DNA of 51,087 bases, from positions 1 through 51,087 of the forward strand of contig JAAZKE010000097.1 of NCBI GenBank assembly GCA_012799995.1, in the 5' to 3' direction. Shown here piece after piece: positions 17,073-24,951 of the stretch (position 1 is its first letter; every line of letters begins with the position of its first letter). The translations under genes were made by a program, and so were the position numbers. This stretch comes from Chloroflexota bacterium. Its GTDB lineage: Bacteria > Chloroflexota > Anaerolineae > Anaerolineales > Anaerolineaceae. Under the pieces are notes generated by a model. That model saw nothing but the letters and a program-made list of their open reading frames with translations. It was not told where the DNA came from and made no database searches.

Positions 17073-18377
17073 TTAAAATCCGGATGATGCCATAATCCAT
17101 GTAAAAATTGTACTGTAAAACAGGTGTTTATATCCACTTATCAAAGCAGTTTTATGCGAATCTTTGATCTGCGTTCCCAAAAACAGAAAGACCAATACAA
17201 AAGGGAATCCCTGCCACAATGCGCGATATCCCCACAGGTTTAATAAAACAACCTGAACGGAATCTGGAAGAGCAGAAGCTGAAGGGATTGATGTATTTTC
17301 TGGAACGGGCCCATATAGAACCATCATCCCTGTTGTTAGCAGGAGAGCTGACAACAAAATAAAGAGTAGTCCCTTTTTTGCTCCGAAGGTTTTTACAACG
17401 TGGCTGAATGCCAAAAATGCAGCGAAGGAAGGGATCAGCCAGAACAGCGCTCGATTCCAATCACCACCTGATAGCGGGCGAATGGATAAATGTAAGAAAC
17501 GAAAATCGATCATGAAGATTTGAGTCATCAACCAGATAAACCCGTAAGAGATGAGCAATAACATCAATGTGCTTGGGAAAACTCTCCAGTTGACTTTGCG
17601 ATTCACTGTTGATTCAGCCTTCAGGTTTGTTGGGAATTTGCTGTCAACGAGATGATTTATGCGGTCGCAGATCAACCAATTTCCCAGGAAGAAGTTAACC
17701 GCCAGCAGAATCTCACGCAGAATAACAACCCATGAAGCAGACACGTCTTCGTTCGGGTGTAGATTTCCGCGCAGGGATTTCAATGCATTATAAAGCTCGC
17801 TCCCAGGTATCGAAAACTTTCTGGTGGCTTGATAACTTGTGGCAGATTCATCACTCGCTTGTCCATTGACCGGATTGCCACTGACCAGGATGGATGCTGT
17901 CGTCCAGTTTTCTGAAGCTTGAAGATTAAAAGGCGCCTGCATACCAATAGCCAGCAAGCCCATTTTCCCAATATCAACAAACGGCTGGGAGGCGAGCAAT
18001 TGCCTCCCTGACCGGATTCGATCATATTGGCTCAGGCTGCTGTTATCCTCAGACAACGATATAACTTTATTTCCAAGCGCCAGGACAACAAATCCCCGCT
18101 GCGCCAGATCAATGGCGAGCGGGGACGTCAGGTTAAGGTTGGAAGATAAAGCGTTGTCGATCAGGATTGCGGATTTTCTGTCCAGCGAACTGGCTTCAAT
18201 TGGACGGTAAATCCTTCCCAGGAGATAACTGTATTCATCGATCTCCACCGGAATATTATGAATCAGGATCGATCCGCCATCTGTCTCGATCCAGCGGGAG
18301 ATCGCAGCACTGATCAGCAAGATGGAGAAGATAATAAACCATCGCCTCCTCGAAGAGGCAAAATGCGGGGCGCCCAA
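17073..18377 (-). CDS. membrane protein with a degenerate alpha/beta-hydrolase-like domain
   Basis: This 434-residue protein has an N-terminal helix (residues 13-30), an extracytoplasmic domain to about residue 215, and about six helices in the C-terminal half. The soluble part looks like an alpha/beta hydrolase: an LLGRIYRP strand, SAILIDNALSSN, LAQRGFVVLALGN and the elbow region DIGKMGLLAIGMQAP. At the elbow, where GHSMG would be expected, the sequence reads AIGMQ (143-147), so the nucleophilic serine is missing. It starts 10 bp after a secreted-protein gene and is probably co-transcribed. Function is unknown; a binding or scaffold role is more likely than catalysis. Confidence 0.5.
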   Translation of the reverse strand: MGAPHFASSRRRWFIIFSILLISAAISRWIETDGGSILIHNIPVEIDEYSYLLGRIYRPIEASSLDRKSAILIDNALSSNLNLTSPLAIDLAQRGFVVLALGNKVISLSEDNSSLSQYDRIRSGRQLLASQPFVDIGKMGLLAIGMQAPFNLQASENWTTASILVSGNPVNGQASDESATSYQATRKFSIPGSELYNALKSLRGNLHPNEDVSASWVVILREILLAVNFFLGNWLICDRINHLVDSKFPTNLKAESTVNRKVNWRVFPSTLMLLLISYGFIWLMTQIFMIDFRFLHLSIRPLSGGDWNRALFWLIPSFAAFLAFSHVVKTFGAKKGLLFILLSALLLTTGMMVLYGPVPENTSIPSASALPDSVQVVLLNLWGYRALWQGFPFVLVFLFLGTQIKDSHKTALISGYKHLFYSTIFTWIMASSGF

Positions 18378-18387
18378 CCTTTATGAA

Positions 18388-19113
18388 TTAGCGGACCTGG
18401 ATGGAGAAAACGATATCATCTAACGTTTCCAGCGCCGGCTGCCAGGAGTCCGCTGGAACGTTGGTCCAATCAACGGTGGTTGGATCAGTGGGGCCACTGA
18501 TCATGGTATTGCTGATCGGAATGATTACAGAGAGATAAAACCTGCCATCCTGTGACATTCCCTGAAAAGTGTAGAAAAGGTTGTCGTTGGAAACAGGATC
18601 ACCCTGATTGCCATATGCTGTAACGAATCGAATGCCGGAACCATTAATCGGATCAAGTTGCATCGGCACCAGTTGAACCAGCTGGGTAGATTCCTGGTAA
18701 GGCAGAAACGGAATTGGCGCGGTGAAGGCAGCAGTGGCAGCACCTTCATTGGCGGCGTTGATCATCGCGGTGAGGTTGACTGCATGCTGGTAAATCTCAG
18801 GATTGACTGAGGAAAGCCCACTGACGCTGAAGGCTGTCGCTTCTGGAGCGATCTTGTTCTCTTTGAAAAAGTCTTTTAATAAGATCGAGGCGCTCGATAT
18901 TCTTGCCAATGTCAATGATTGTCCGGCTGGTCCGGCTTCATTATTGACTACTGTCAGACACTCCGAATTTGTCGATGGCGCTTCAAGCTCGATAGTAGCG
19001 GTCAAATTGCTGCAGGACAGGCGTGGGCTCTCTGCACCAACCGCTGAAACCGCGATCAGGATCAGCACTGTCAACAGCGCGCTTAGGATGAGTTTCGATT
19101 TCAAGGTTTTCAT
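18388..19113 (-). CDS. exported protein of unknown function
   Basis: The ATG at 19113, with GGAGAACAAA before it, gives 241 residues starting MKTLKSKLILSALL. An earlier in-frame ATG has no ribosome site. Residues 1-26 are a signal peptide (LILSALLTVLILIAVSAVGA) with probable cleavage after VGA. The mature part has two Cys (near 33 and 52) that may pair, several Thr/Asn-rich stretches and a beta-rich second half (FVTAYGNQGDP, LFYTFQGMSQDGRFYLSVIIPIS). The GRFYLSVIIPI region resembles substrate-binding or sensor beta domains found in other Anaerolineae secreted proteins, but I do not recognise a named family. It is upstream of, and probably in one operon with, the hydrolase-like membrane protein. 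Confidence 0.6.
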   Translation of the reverse strand: MKTLKSKLILSALLTVLILIAVSAVGAESPRLSCSNLTATIELEAPSTNSECLTVVNNEAGPAGQSLTLARISSASILLKDFFKENKIAPEATAFSVSGLSSVNPEIYQHAVNLTAMINAANEGAATAAFTAPIPFLPYQESTQLVQLVPMQLDPINGSGIRFVTAYGNQGDPVSNDNLFYTFQGMSQDGRFYLSVIIPISNTMISGPTDPTTVDWTNVPADSWQPALETLDDIVFSIQVR

Positions 19114-19162
19114 TTTGTTCTCCAAACTAATAATCATCAAATTGACGATATCAATCTAAATT

Positions 19163-20842
19163 CTAACAAGGAATGTCAGTTTCCGCTGCGGCGTCACTTT
19201 CAAGGTCCAGCGTCATGTAATAAGTCCCATCGGAAAATCCACGTGCCAGGTAATAATTGCGTGTCCCGATGGCAGCGATTACTGAAAGGCGTTTCTTTCC
19301 TTCCAGAATGGCAATCTCTTTGGCCTTTTCGATAAGTGTTTTTCCGAAACCGCTGTGTTGTGCAGCTCCTTCAACATTACTTCCTACGTCAACGCTTTGT
19401 CCATAGATGTGAATCTCGCGAATGATCGCAGCATCTCTCAAGTCATCAATGTCCAACCCTGGATCTGTTTGCAGTGGAATAGATAAACGCAGGTAACCGA
19501 TCAATTTATCTTTGGAGGTGACAATCTCAAGAAAGTGCTCTTTGGCATGAGCCGGATAGTAAACGGTATCTTGGATAGTCAGATCCTCTTGATCAACAGC
19601 TTGTCCACGTATTTCCCTGCAGCGGATACATTTGCAGCTGCCGCCGCTTCGTTTGACCAGTTTCTGCACATCCATGCGCAGGCTCGATCTGGTTGATCCT
19701 GCCACGATATGATGGGATGGGATATCGCGGATGATGCGGTTGATGCGACAATAGCGCGGCACCGTCATTTTCAACCCGGCGATCAGGGAGATCAAGGTAT
19801 CTGTATCATAGGGATGGTATAGACCGTTTTTCCACTGCTGATAGAGGTCGGAGTTCTCCAGCAACTGGGTGGGGTAAATTTTCAATTCATCGGGACAGAA
19901 CCCCAGACCGGAATCTGATTCCAGCCACAAACGGGCAAAATCCTCTTTATCCATCTCTGCCGTGGTTCCCAACAGGTTTGGCATCCAGTGCATCACCAGC
20001 TTGAATCCAGCCTCACGGCACAGCGCAGTCGCTTCCAGCGCCTGTTTGACAGTGTGTCCGCGGCGATTGACAGCGAGAATCTCGTCGTTCAAACTCTGAA
20101 TCCCCAGCTGAATTTTGGTGACTCCCAGTTTTCTCAGGAACAGCAATCGCTCTGCGTTGATCTCGTCCGGCCGGGTTTCAACGACCAAACCGACATTCCT
20201 GCATTCGGAAGTCTCATTGATACGCTGCGCTTCCTCAAGCGAACTGGAATCTAAACCATTCATCGCGTCCAGACATCGCTGGACAAACTCCTTCTGATAG
20301 GCTTCCGGATAGTACGTCCAGGATCCTCCCAGAATCAATAATTCGATTTTGTTGGTCGGGTGACCAACCGCCTGATAGGTGTTGATGCGGGATTGAACCT
20401 GCAAGTAAGGATCAAAGTCATTTTGATAAGCGCGTGCTGCTCCCGGTTCGTCTGGCAGATAGCTTTTAGGCATACGTGCATCGCTGGGGCAGAAAATACA
20501 CTTACCCGGGCAGGGATAAGGGCGCGTTAACACGGTTACTGTGGTTACGCCGCTTAATGTGCGCATAGGTTTCATTCGAATTTTGGCGAGCAGCGCCTCG
20601 TCTTCTTCGATTTCCCCGCTCTCCACCATTGCACGGTAGACAGTAACAAGAACGTGTTTGGAGATATTTCCGCGCTTGGCAACTGGATAGCGGCGGATTG
20701 TCTTAAAGGTGTCTTCCCCTGCCTGGATTTCGCGCAGGATAATTTTTGCAGTTTCCACCATGTCTGGGGTAATTTTGCGCGCTTTTTCCCATTCAGCGAC
20801 GTCTTTAATTTTCGCTCTGTCCTTAGGTAGGTTACTGGCCAT
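19163..20842 (-). CDS. Elp3-family tRNA U34 carboxymethyltransferase (radical SAM + GNAT)
   Basis: Elp3 adds a carboxymethyl group to wobble uridine in tRNA using acetyl-CoA and a radical SAM centre. The 559-residue protein has the cluster motif CPGKCIFC near residue 111 (Cys spaced 3 and 2), then LILGGSWTYYP, VVETRPDEINAERL, VTKIQLGIQSLNDEIL and VMHWMPNLLGTT, all typical of Elp3. There is a second Cys group (CKCIRCREIRGQ) near 410, and a GNAT domain from about 420 to 555 with EIHIYGQS and HSGFGKTLIEKAKEIA. The ATG at 20842 is preferred to a GTG 9 bp earlier. It overlaps the capA end by 11 bp. Bacterial Elp3 is uncommon outside Chloroflexota and a few other phyla, to my knowledge. Confidence 0.92.
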   Translation of the reverse strand: MASNLPKDRAKIKDVAEWEKARKITPDMVETAKIILREIQAGEDTFKTIRRYPVAKRGNISKHVLVTVYRAMVESGEIEEDEALLAKIRMKPMRTLSGVTTVTVLTRPYPCPGKCIFCPSDARMPKSYLPDEPGAARAYQNDFDPYLQVQSRINTYQAVGHPTNKIELLILGGSWTYYPEAYQKEFVQRCLDAMNGLDSSSLEEAQRINETSECRNVGLVVETRPDEINAERLLFLRKLGVTKIQLGIQSLNDEILAVNRRGHTVKQALEATALCREAGFKLVMHWMPNLLGTTAEMDKEDFARLWLESDSGLGFCPDELKIYPTQLLENSDLYQQWKNGLYHPYDTDTLISLIAGLKMTVPRYCRINRIIRDIPSHHIVAGSTRSSLRMDVQKLVKRSGGSCKCIRCREIRGQAVDQEDLTIQDTVYYPAHAKEHFLEIVTSKDKLIGYLRLSIPLQTDPGLDIDDLRDAAIIREIHIYGQSVDVGSNVEGAAQHSGFGKTLIEKAKEIAILEGKKRLSVIAAIGTRNYYLARGFSDGTYYMTLDLESDAAAETDIPC

Positions 20843-22277
20843 CGATACCACTTTCAGAAAAAATTCGTTCCAGTAATTGGCCCCTTTCTTCGGGAGTCAT
20901 AAAGCGATTAAGCGCAAGATTGGTAAATTTAATCGTCAGGAGTTGCGTGCTCAGATGCTTTCCATCATAGAAAACATGTCGGTCGATGGTGGCTTCGCTG
21001 GTTTCCGGCAGAAAAAATGCCTGGTCGAAAAACAGATTGCCGAGGCCGTAATGAAGGAAACTGTCTTTAGAAATGTCGAATGCCATTGGGATGTGCGACT
21101 GGCTGCCGCTGACGATTACAGCGCCGGCGTCTGCTAAAACTTGAAAATCATCGTATATTTGCTGGTTTGGGTAAAGATTGTAGTATTCGATATGCTGGAG
21201 TGTGATAACAGGCAGGTACCCCTGTGATTTGAGCGTTTTTATTTGCTCGACGATTTTCGGAAAATCGCAATGGATTGCACCCGGGCGGGTCGCTGATGCT
21301 GAAGAATAACCGATCTCTTTAGCGTTGCAGCCGATAAATGCAAACTGATTGCCATTATGCGTGATCAGCAGCGGTTGAGCGGCTTCTTCGATGTTTATAC
21401 CCCCACCGTAATAAGGGATCCCAGCCTCTTTATAGAGGTCAAGCGTATAGTACATCGCTTCGTCGCCGTAATCCTGGAAGTGATCGCCATCCAGCTCAAC
21501 GATATCTGTCCCGATAAAAGTAAGCAGATCCAACGCCCGCTTTTTGCTGCAGAAACGCAGCACTGCGTAATCCTCTTCGGTTTGCTGGCAAACCGGTGCA
21601 AAAGGCACTTCATTATTGATGTGCAGAATGTCGGCGTTGCGCAGTTCGGGGAAAATATTGGTTGCGGGGTATTCCGGACCGAGCGCATCCATGTAACTGG
21701 CGGTGCCGCGCACCATGGCAGTAACACCGGTGAGCATCAACGTGGTCATTTTGCTTTCATCACGGTTTTGTATTGGGACTGCTTCCCAGTTGGGGAAGTC
21801 TCCCAGCTCAGAACCATTCTGTGTGATCAATGGCCAACCAGATGCTTCAAATCCTTTATCCAGCGGATTTTTCCCATCAATGGCGAGCACTTTCAAACGC
21901 GGATCAAGCTGATCAAATGGCAGGATAATCCATGATCTGTCAATAATAGCCTGATGGATCGCCTGTTCTGTGTCATTTACATAACTGATCTGACGGTTAG
22001 CTGGCTGCCCAAGTGATTCAAATACCGGTCTTTTTGAAGAGCCTGTAAGAATAATTCCAGAAATGAAATTTGAGTCAGGTGTGGAGGGTTTCTCAGATTG
22101 CCAGAAATCAACAAGCGTTTCCAGAGGAATTCCATCAAGTACGGTATCAAACCGCGCAGCAAGTACGTAGAGTGTTCGGCTTGGGGTATTCTCTGCATAC
22201 GCGCAGCTGAAAGACTGGATAAACAGGATCAATGAGAGGGCGGCGATCCAAAACACAATTTTCAATGACTTTTTCAT
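20832..22277 (-). CDS. CapA-family protein, exported
   Basis: The ATG at 22277 gives 481 residues with a signal anchor (KIVFWIAALSLILFIQSFSCAYA). The longer frame upstream lacks a ribosome site. After a variable N-terminal region the CapA metallophosphatase-like fold appears from about residue 195: GVTAMVRGTA, a NADILHINNEVPF strand, GTDIVELDGDHFQDYG near 270, FAFIGCNAKE, ITLQHIEYYN near 375 and AGAVIVSGSQSHIPMAF with HYGLGNLFFDQ near 415. CapA proteins take part in poly-gamma-glutamate export or in cell-surface polymer turnover. No capB or capC is present. It is followed by elp3 with an 11-bp overlap and is divergent from the glycosyltransferase gene. Confidence 0.85.
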   Translation of the reverse strand: MKKSLKIVFWIAALSLILFIQSFSCAYAENTPSRTLYVLAARFDTVLDGIPLETLVDFWQSEKPSTPDSNFISGIILTGSSKRPVFESLGQPANRQISYVNDTEQAIHQAIIDRSWIILPFDQLDPRLKVLAIDGKNPLDKGFEASGWPLITQNGSELGDFPNWEAVPIQNRDESKMTTLMLTGVTAMVRGTASYMDALGPEYPATNIFPELRNADILHINNEVPFAPVCQQTEEDYAVLRFCSKKRALDLLTFIGTDIVELDGDHFQDYGDEAMYYTLDLYKEAGIPYYGGGINIEEAAQPLLITHNGNQFAFIGCNAKEIGYSSASATRPGAIHCDFPKIVEQIKTLKSQGYLPVITLQHIEYYNLYPNQQIYDDFQVLADAGAVIVSGSQSHIPMAFDISKDSFLHYGLGNLFFDQAFFLPETSEATIDRHVFYDGKHLSTQLLTIKFTNLALNRFMTPEERGQLLERIFSESGIDGQ

Positions 22278-22382
22278 TTTCACTTCTCTATTATAAGAGA
22301 TAAGCCTCACTACAGAGGTGGATATTCCCTTCATATGTAAAGCTGTTGCGGGTTATTCGCTGCTTTAGCCTGGATCATCTCT

Positions 22383-22388
22383 TATAAT
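22383..22388 (+). promoter_or_regulatory. -10 box immediately before the glycosyltransferase start (leaderless candidate)
   Basis: TATAAT at 22383-22388 is separated from the ATG at 22396 by only 7 bases (TGGAACT). A transcript starting at the usual distance would begin at or next to the A of the ATG, and no Shine-Dalgarno sequence is present. The -35 region (CTGCTT) is poor. A second TATAAT on the opposite strand (22290-22295) sits 12 bases before the capA ATG, so the short gap carries divergent promoters. Confidence 0.5.
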
Positions 22389-22395
22389 TGGAACT

Positions 22396-24915
22396 ATGAA
22401 AAGGAAATGGTTATGGCTTTGGGGGCTGACCGCGATCGAATCGCTGATCGCAATCTTGTTGATTCTCAGACTGCCATCTGAACAGAAAAGTGCTGTGTTG
22501 TTGGGGTTATCTTTTTCGCGACTGATCATGGTTGGCTGGATGTTGATGGCGGCACTGCTATGCTTTTTTTTGATCAAGAAAACCATTCATATGCCTGAAG
22601 AGGAGTTTGTTGCGAAAGATCCAGTCCGACAGCAGGCTGTTGGATGGATCGGGATTTTGAGCGGTTTCTTTGTCGGCTTGCTGTTCCTGTTTTTCAGCCC
22701 TCCAATGGGGGCCAGCGCCTTTTCGCGGGCAATTTTTGAGCGGATTAAGCCATTTCTGATCTGGGGCACAGCGTTCGCAATTCAGGTCGTTTTGCTCTTG
22801 ATTTGGGCAAAAATCGAAAAGACAAAAGGTTTGGTATTACAGGGCTGGCTGCGTACTGCACTGCTGCAGTTGATCGGGTTCACCATTTTTATCGCATTTA
22901 TCCAATTCAGTCTGAATACCGGACTGGGCATGACAGCCATCTCAGGTACTTTTTACCGGCAGGGCGTCAGCCTTTTGGAAGGGCAGCTGTTGATTCCATT
23001 GCTCCTTATTTTTGCGCTGATGTTGGTTTACAACCTTTCTTTCTATATGTCTGAAGGAATGATCACAATTTCCAATACCCGCCAAAAGCTGTTATTTGCA
23101 CTGGTGGCAGTACTCATCTGGGTGGTGACTGCGATCGTGTGGATCGAAATTCCGTTTGAAGGGCGCAGTTATTTCCTGCCCGCTTATCGACCACCGAATT
23201 ACAACTTCTATCCTGCATCTGACGCTGAAAATTACGATATGCTGGCACAGAGCCTGTTGATTGGCAATGGGTTTTTCAATGGGCTGATTGTTGTGCGTCC
23301 AATCTATGTGCTTTTCCTGTCGATCCTGCACCTGTTCGCCGGGAACGACTATATGCAGCTGACGAATCTGCAAATCATCGTACTCGCAGCTTTTCCGGTG
23401 CTGGTTTTCACGCTTGGTTGCCAGCTCAAGAAGCCCTTTGCCGGGTTGTTGGTAGCGATCTGGGTTGTACTGCGGGAAGTCTATAGCATTCGGCTGACGC
23501 CGATCGTCCAAATCTCGAACAGCCGTTTATTGATGTCCGATCTTCCCACGGCATTATTGGTTGCCCTGTTACTTAACAGCATTGTCGCTCTGTTGAAATC
23601 TGCCGGGTCACGCTCAAGGTGGGCATTAATTTCCGGAGGGATCTGCGGAATCGCCGTTTTATTGCGCACCCAGATGCTGATATTCGTGCCAGTCATCACT
23701 TTGCTTCTTGTGATTGGAAAGATTGAAAAGCGGGAAAAAACCTCTCACATGGTACGAAATATTGCGCTGTTTATGATGGCAGTTTTCATTGTGATTTTGC
23801 CCTGGTTTGTGATGAATGCGTCTCAACCGAAAGTTCAATCTGGGAGGGATCAATCCGAAGGGGCATACCTTTTGACCCTTTATCGAAATGCTGCCGGGAT
23901 GCAACAACAAAATGATTCGGTTGCGGCTGTTTCGAATGAAGGAATTCTGAGCATCGTCAAAGATCATCCGTCGGAGATTTCTGCTGCGATTGGTGCGCAT
24001 TTCTTTAATAATGTTTTGTCATCCCTGCTGGTGCTCCCGGTTCGAACTTCACGAATGGTGGTCGATATCAGTCAGTGGTTCAACGATCCCACTGTCTTCT
24101 GGTATCGGGAGACCTCCAGAGAGGCAATTGAATCGAATACCCTGCTGATCCTGGTTTATGGTTTCCTGATTGCCTTCGGCATCTTGGAAGCATACAGGCG
24201 CAATCGATTCAGCGGATTAATCCCTTTGATTTTCTTCCTTACCTATGCGTCAGGAAATGCCATCGCATTGACATCCGGGTTTCGTTTTATTCTGCCAGTG
24301 GATTGGGTGTCTTTGTTCTACTTTGGATATGGACTGGTTTCGATTTTTCAATATCTGCTCGATTTGATTGGGGAAAACCCAAGGGTTCATGCCGGGAATG
24401 ATATTAAACCTATAGAAGTCCAGATACACAAACCCAAATACCGCGTGGCAGTTCCAATCCTTTTGATGCTCGGATTGCTGTTGCCATTGGCGAATACCAT
24501 CATCCCGTATCGGTTTAGTGAACCTACGCCCATTTATGAGTCCTGGTCACAAGACAATCCGGAAGTTGCTTCTAAAATCGCTTTTGTAGCGCAATCTACG
24601 CCAGTTGATGCTGTTGGACTGGAAATAATTACCGGCAGAATCGTTTATCCTCGTTTTTACAAACCGACTGAGGGGGATTCCGGCGGTAACTCATCGGTCA
24701 AAAGAGAAGCGTGTTTTGGCAGAATGGTTTGGATGTTGGTCAATCATAAGGTGCAGACTATATCTCTGCGAACTGACGATACAGCGCTCATTCAAAATCC
24801 GTTTCCTGATCCTTTGGATGTGCTTATTGTGGGGAGACAGCGGGAGGATTATTTCGAAGCTTATATGATTGAGCCACTCGATCAATCCATCCCAGCGATT
24901 TACGCCTCGGAATAA
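22396..24915 (+). CDS. large multi-pass membrane protein, GT39/ArnT-like glycosyltransferase
   Basis: This 839-residue protein has many hydrophobic helices. After about 270 residues of helices, the loop FYPASDAENYDMLAQSLLIGNG (near 272) has the acidic pair and spacing of the first periplasmic loop of PMT/ArnT-type GT-C glycosyltransferases. It is followed by FFNGLIVVRPIYVLFLSILHLFAG, LRTQMLIFVPVI near 427 and a C-terminal extracytoplasmic domain of about 140 residues. GT-C enzymes move sugars from lipid-phosphate donors to lipid, protein or polymer on the outer face of the membrane. The N-terminal helical block is an unusual extension. It is divergent from capA, so a shared role in surface glycopolymers is possible but not shown. 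Confidence 0.65.
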   Translation: MKRKWLWLWGLTAIESLIAILLILRLPSEQKSAVLLGLSFSRLIMVGWMLMAALLCFFLIKKTIHMPEEEFVAKDPVRQQAVGWIGILSGFFVGLLFLFFSPPMGASAFSRAIFERIKPFLIWGTAFAIQVVLLLIWAKIEKTKGLVLQGWLRTALLQLIGFTIFIAFIQFSLNTGLGMTAISGTFYRQGVSLLEGQLLIPLLLIFALMLVYNLSFYMSEGMITISNTRQKLLFALVAVLIWVVTAIVWIEIPFEGRSYFLPAYRPPNYNFYPASDAENYDMLAQSLLIGNGFFNGLIVVRPIYVLFLSILHLFAGNDYMQLTNLQIIVLAAFPVLVFTLGCQLKKPFAGLLVAIWVVLREVYSIRLTPIVQISNSRLLMSDLPTALLVALLLNSIVALLKSAGSRSRWALISGGICGIAVLLRTQMLIFVPVITLLLVIGKIEKREKTSHMVRNIALFMMAVFIVILPWFVMNASQPKVQSGRDQSEGAYLLTLYRNAAGMQQQNDSVAAVSNEGILSIVKDHPSEISAAIGAHFFNNVLSSLLVLPVRTSRMVVDISQWFNDPTVFWYRETSREAIESNTLLILVYGFLIAFGILEAYRRNRFSGLIPLIFFLTYASGNAIALTSGFRFILPVDWVSLFYFGYGLVSIFQYLLDLIGENPRVHAGNDIKPIEVQIHKPKYRVAVPILLMLGLLLPLANTIIPYRFSEPTPIYESWSQDNPEVASKIAFVAQSTPVDAVGLEIITGRIVYPRFYKPTEGDSGGNSSVKREACFGRMVWMLVNHKVQTISLRTDDTALIQNPFPDPLDVLIVGRQREDYFEAYMIEPLDQSIPAIYASE

Positions 24916-24951
24916 GATAATTTAAGGAATACACATGTAAGATTAATAGAA

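Noticed and set aside
21357..21935. 192-codon plus-strand frame inside capA
   Set aside because: It is a shadow of capA: no ribosome site, no recognisable motif, and the opposite strand encodes a full conserved protein.
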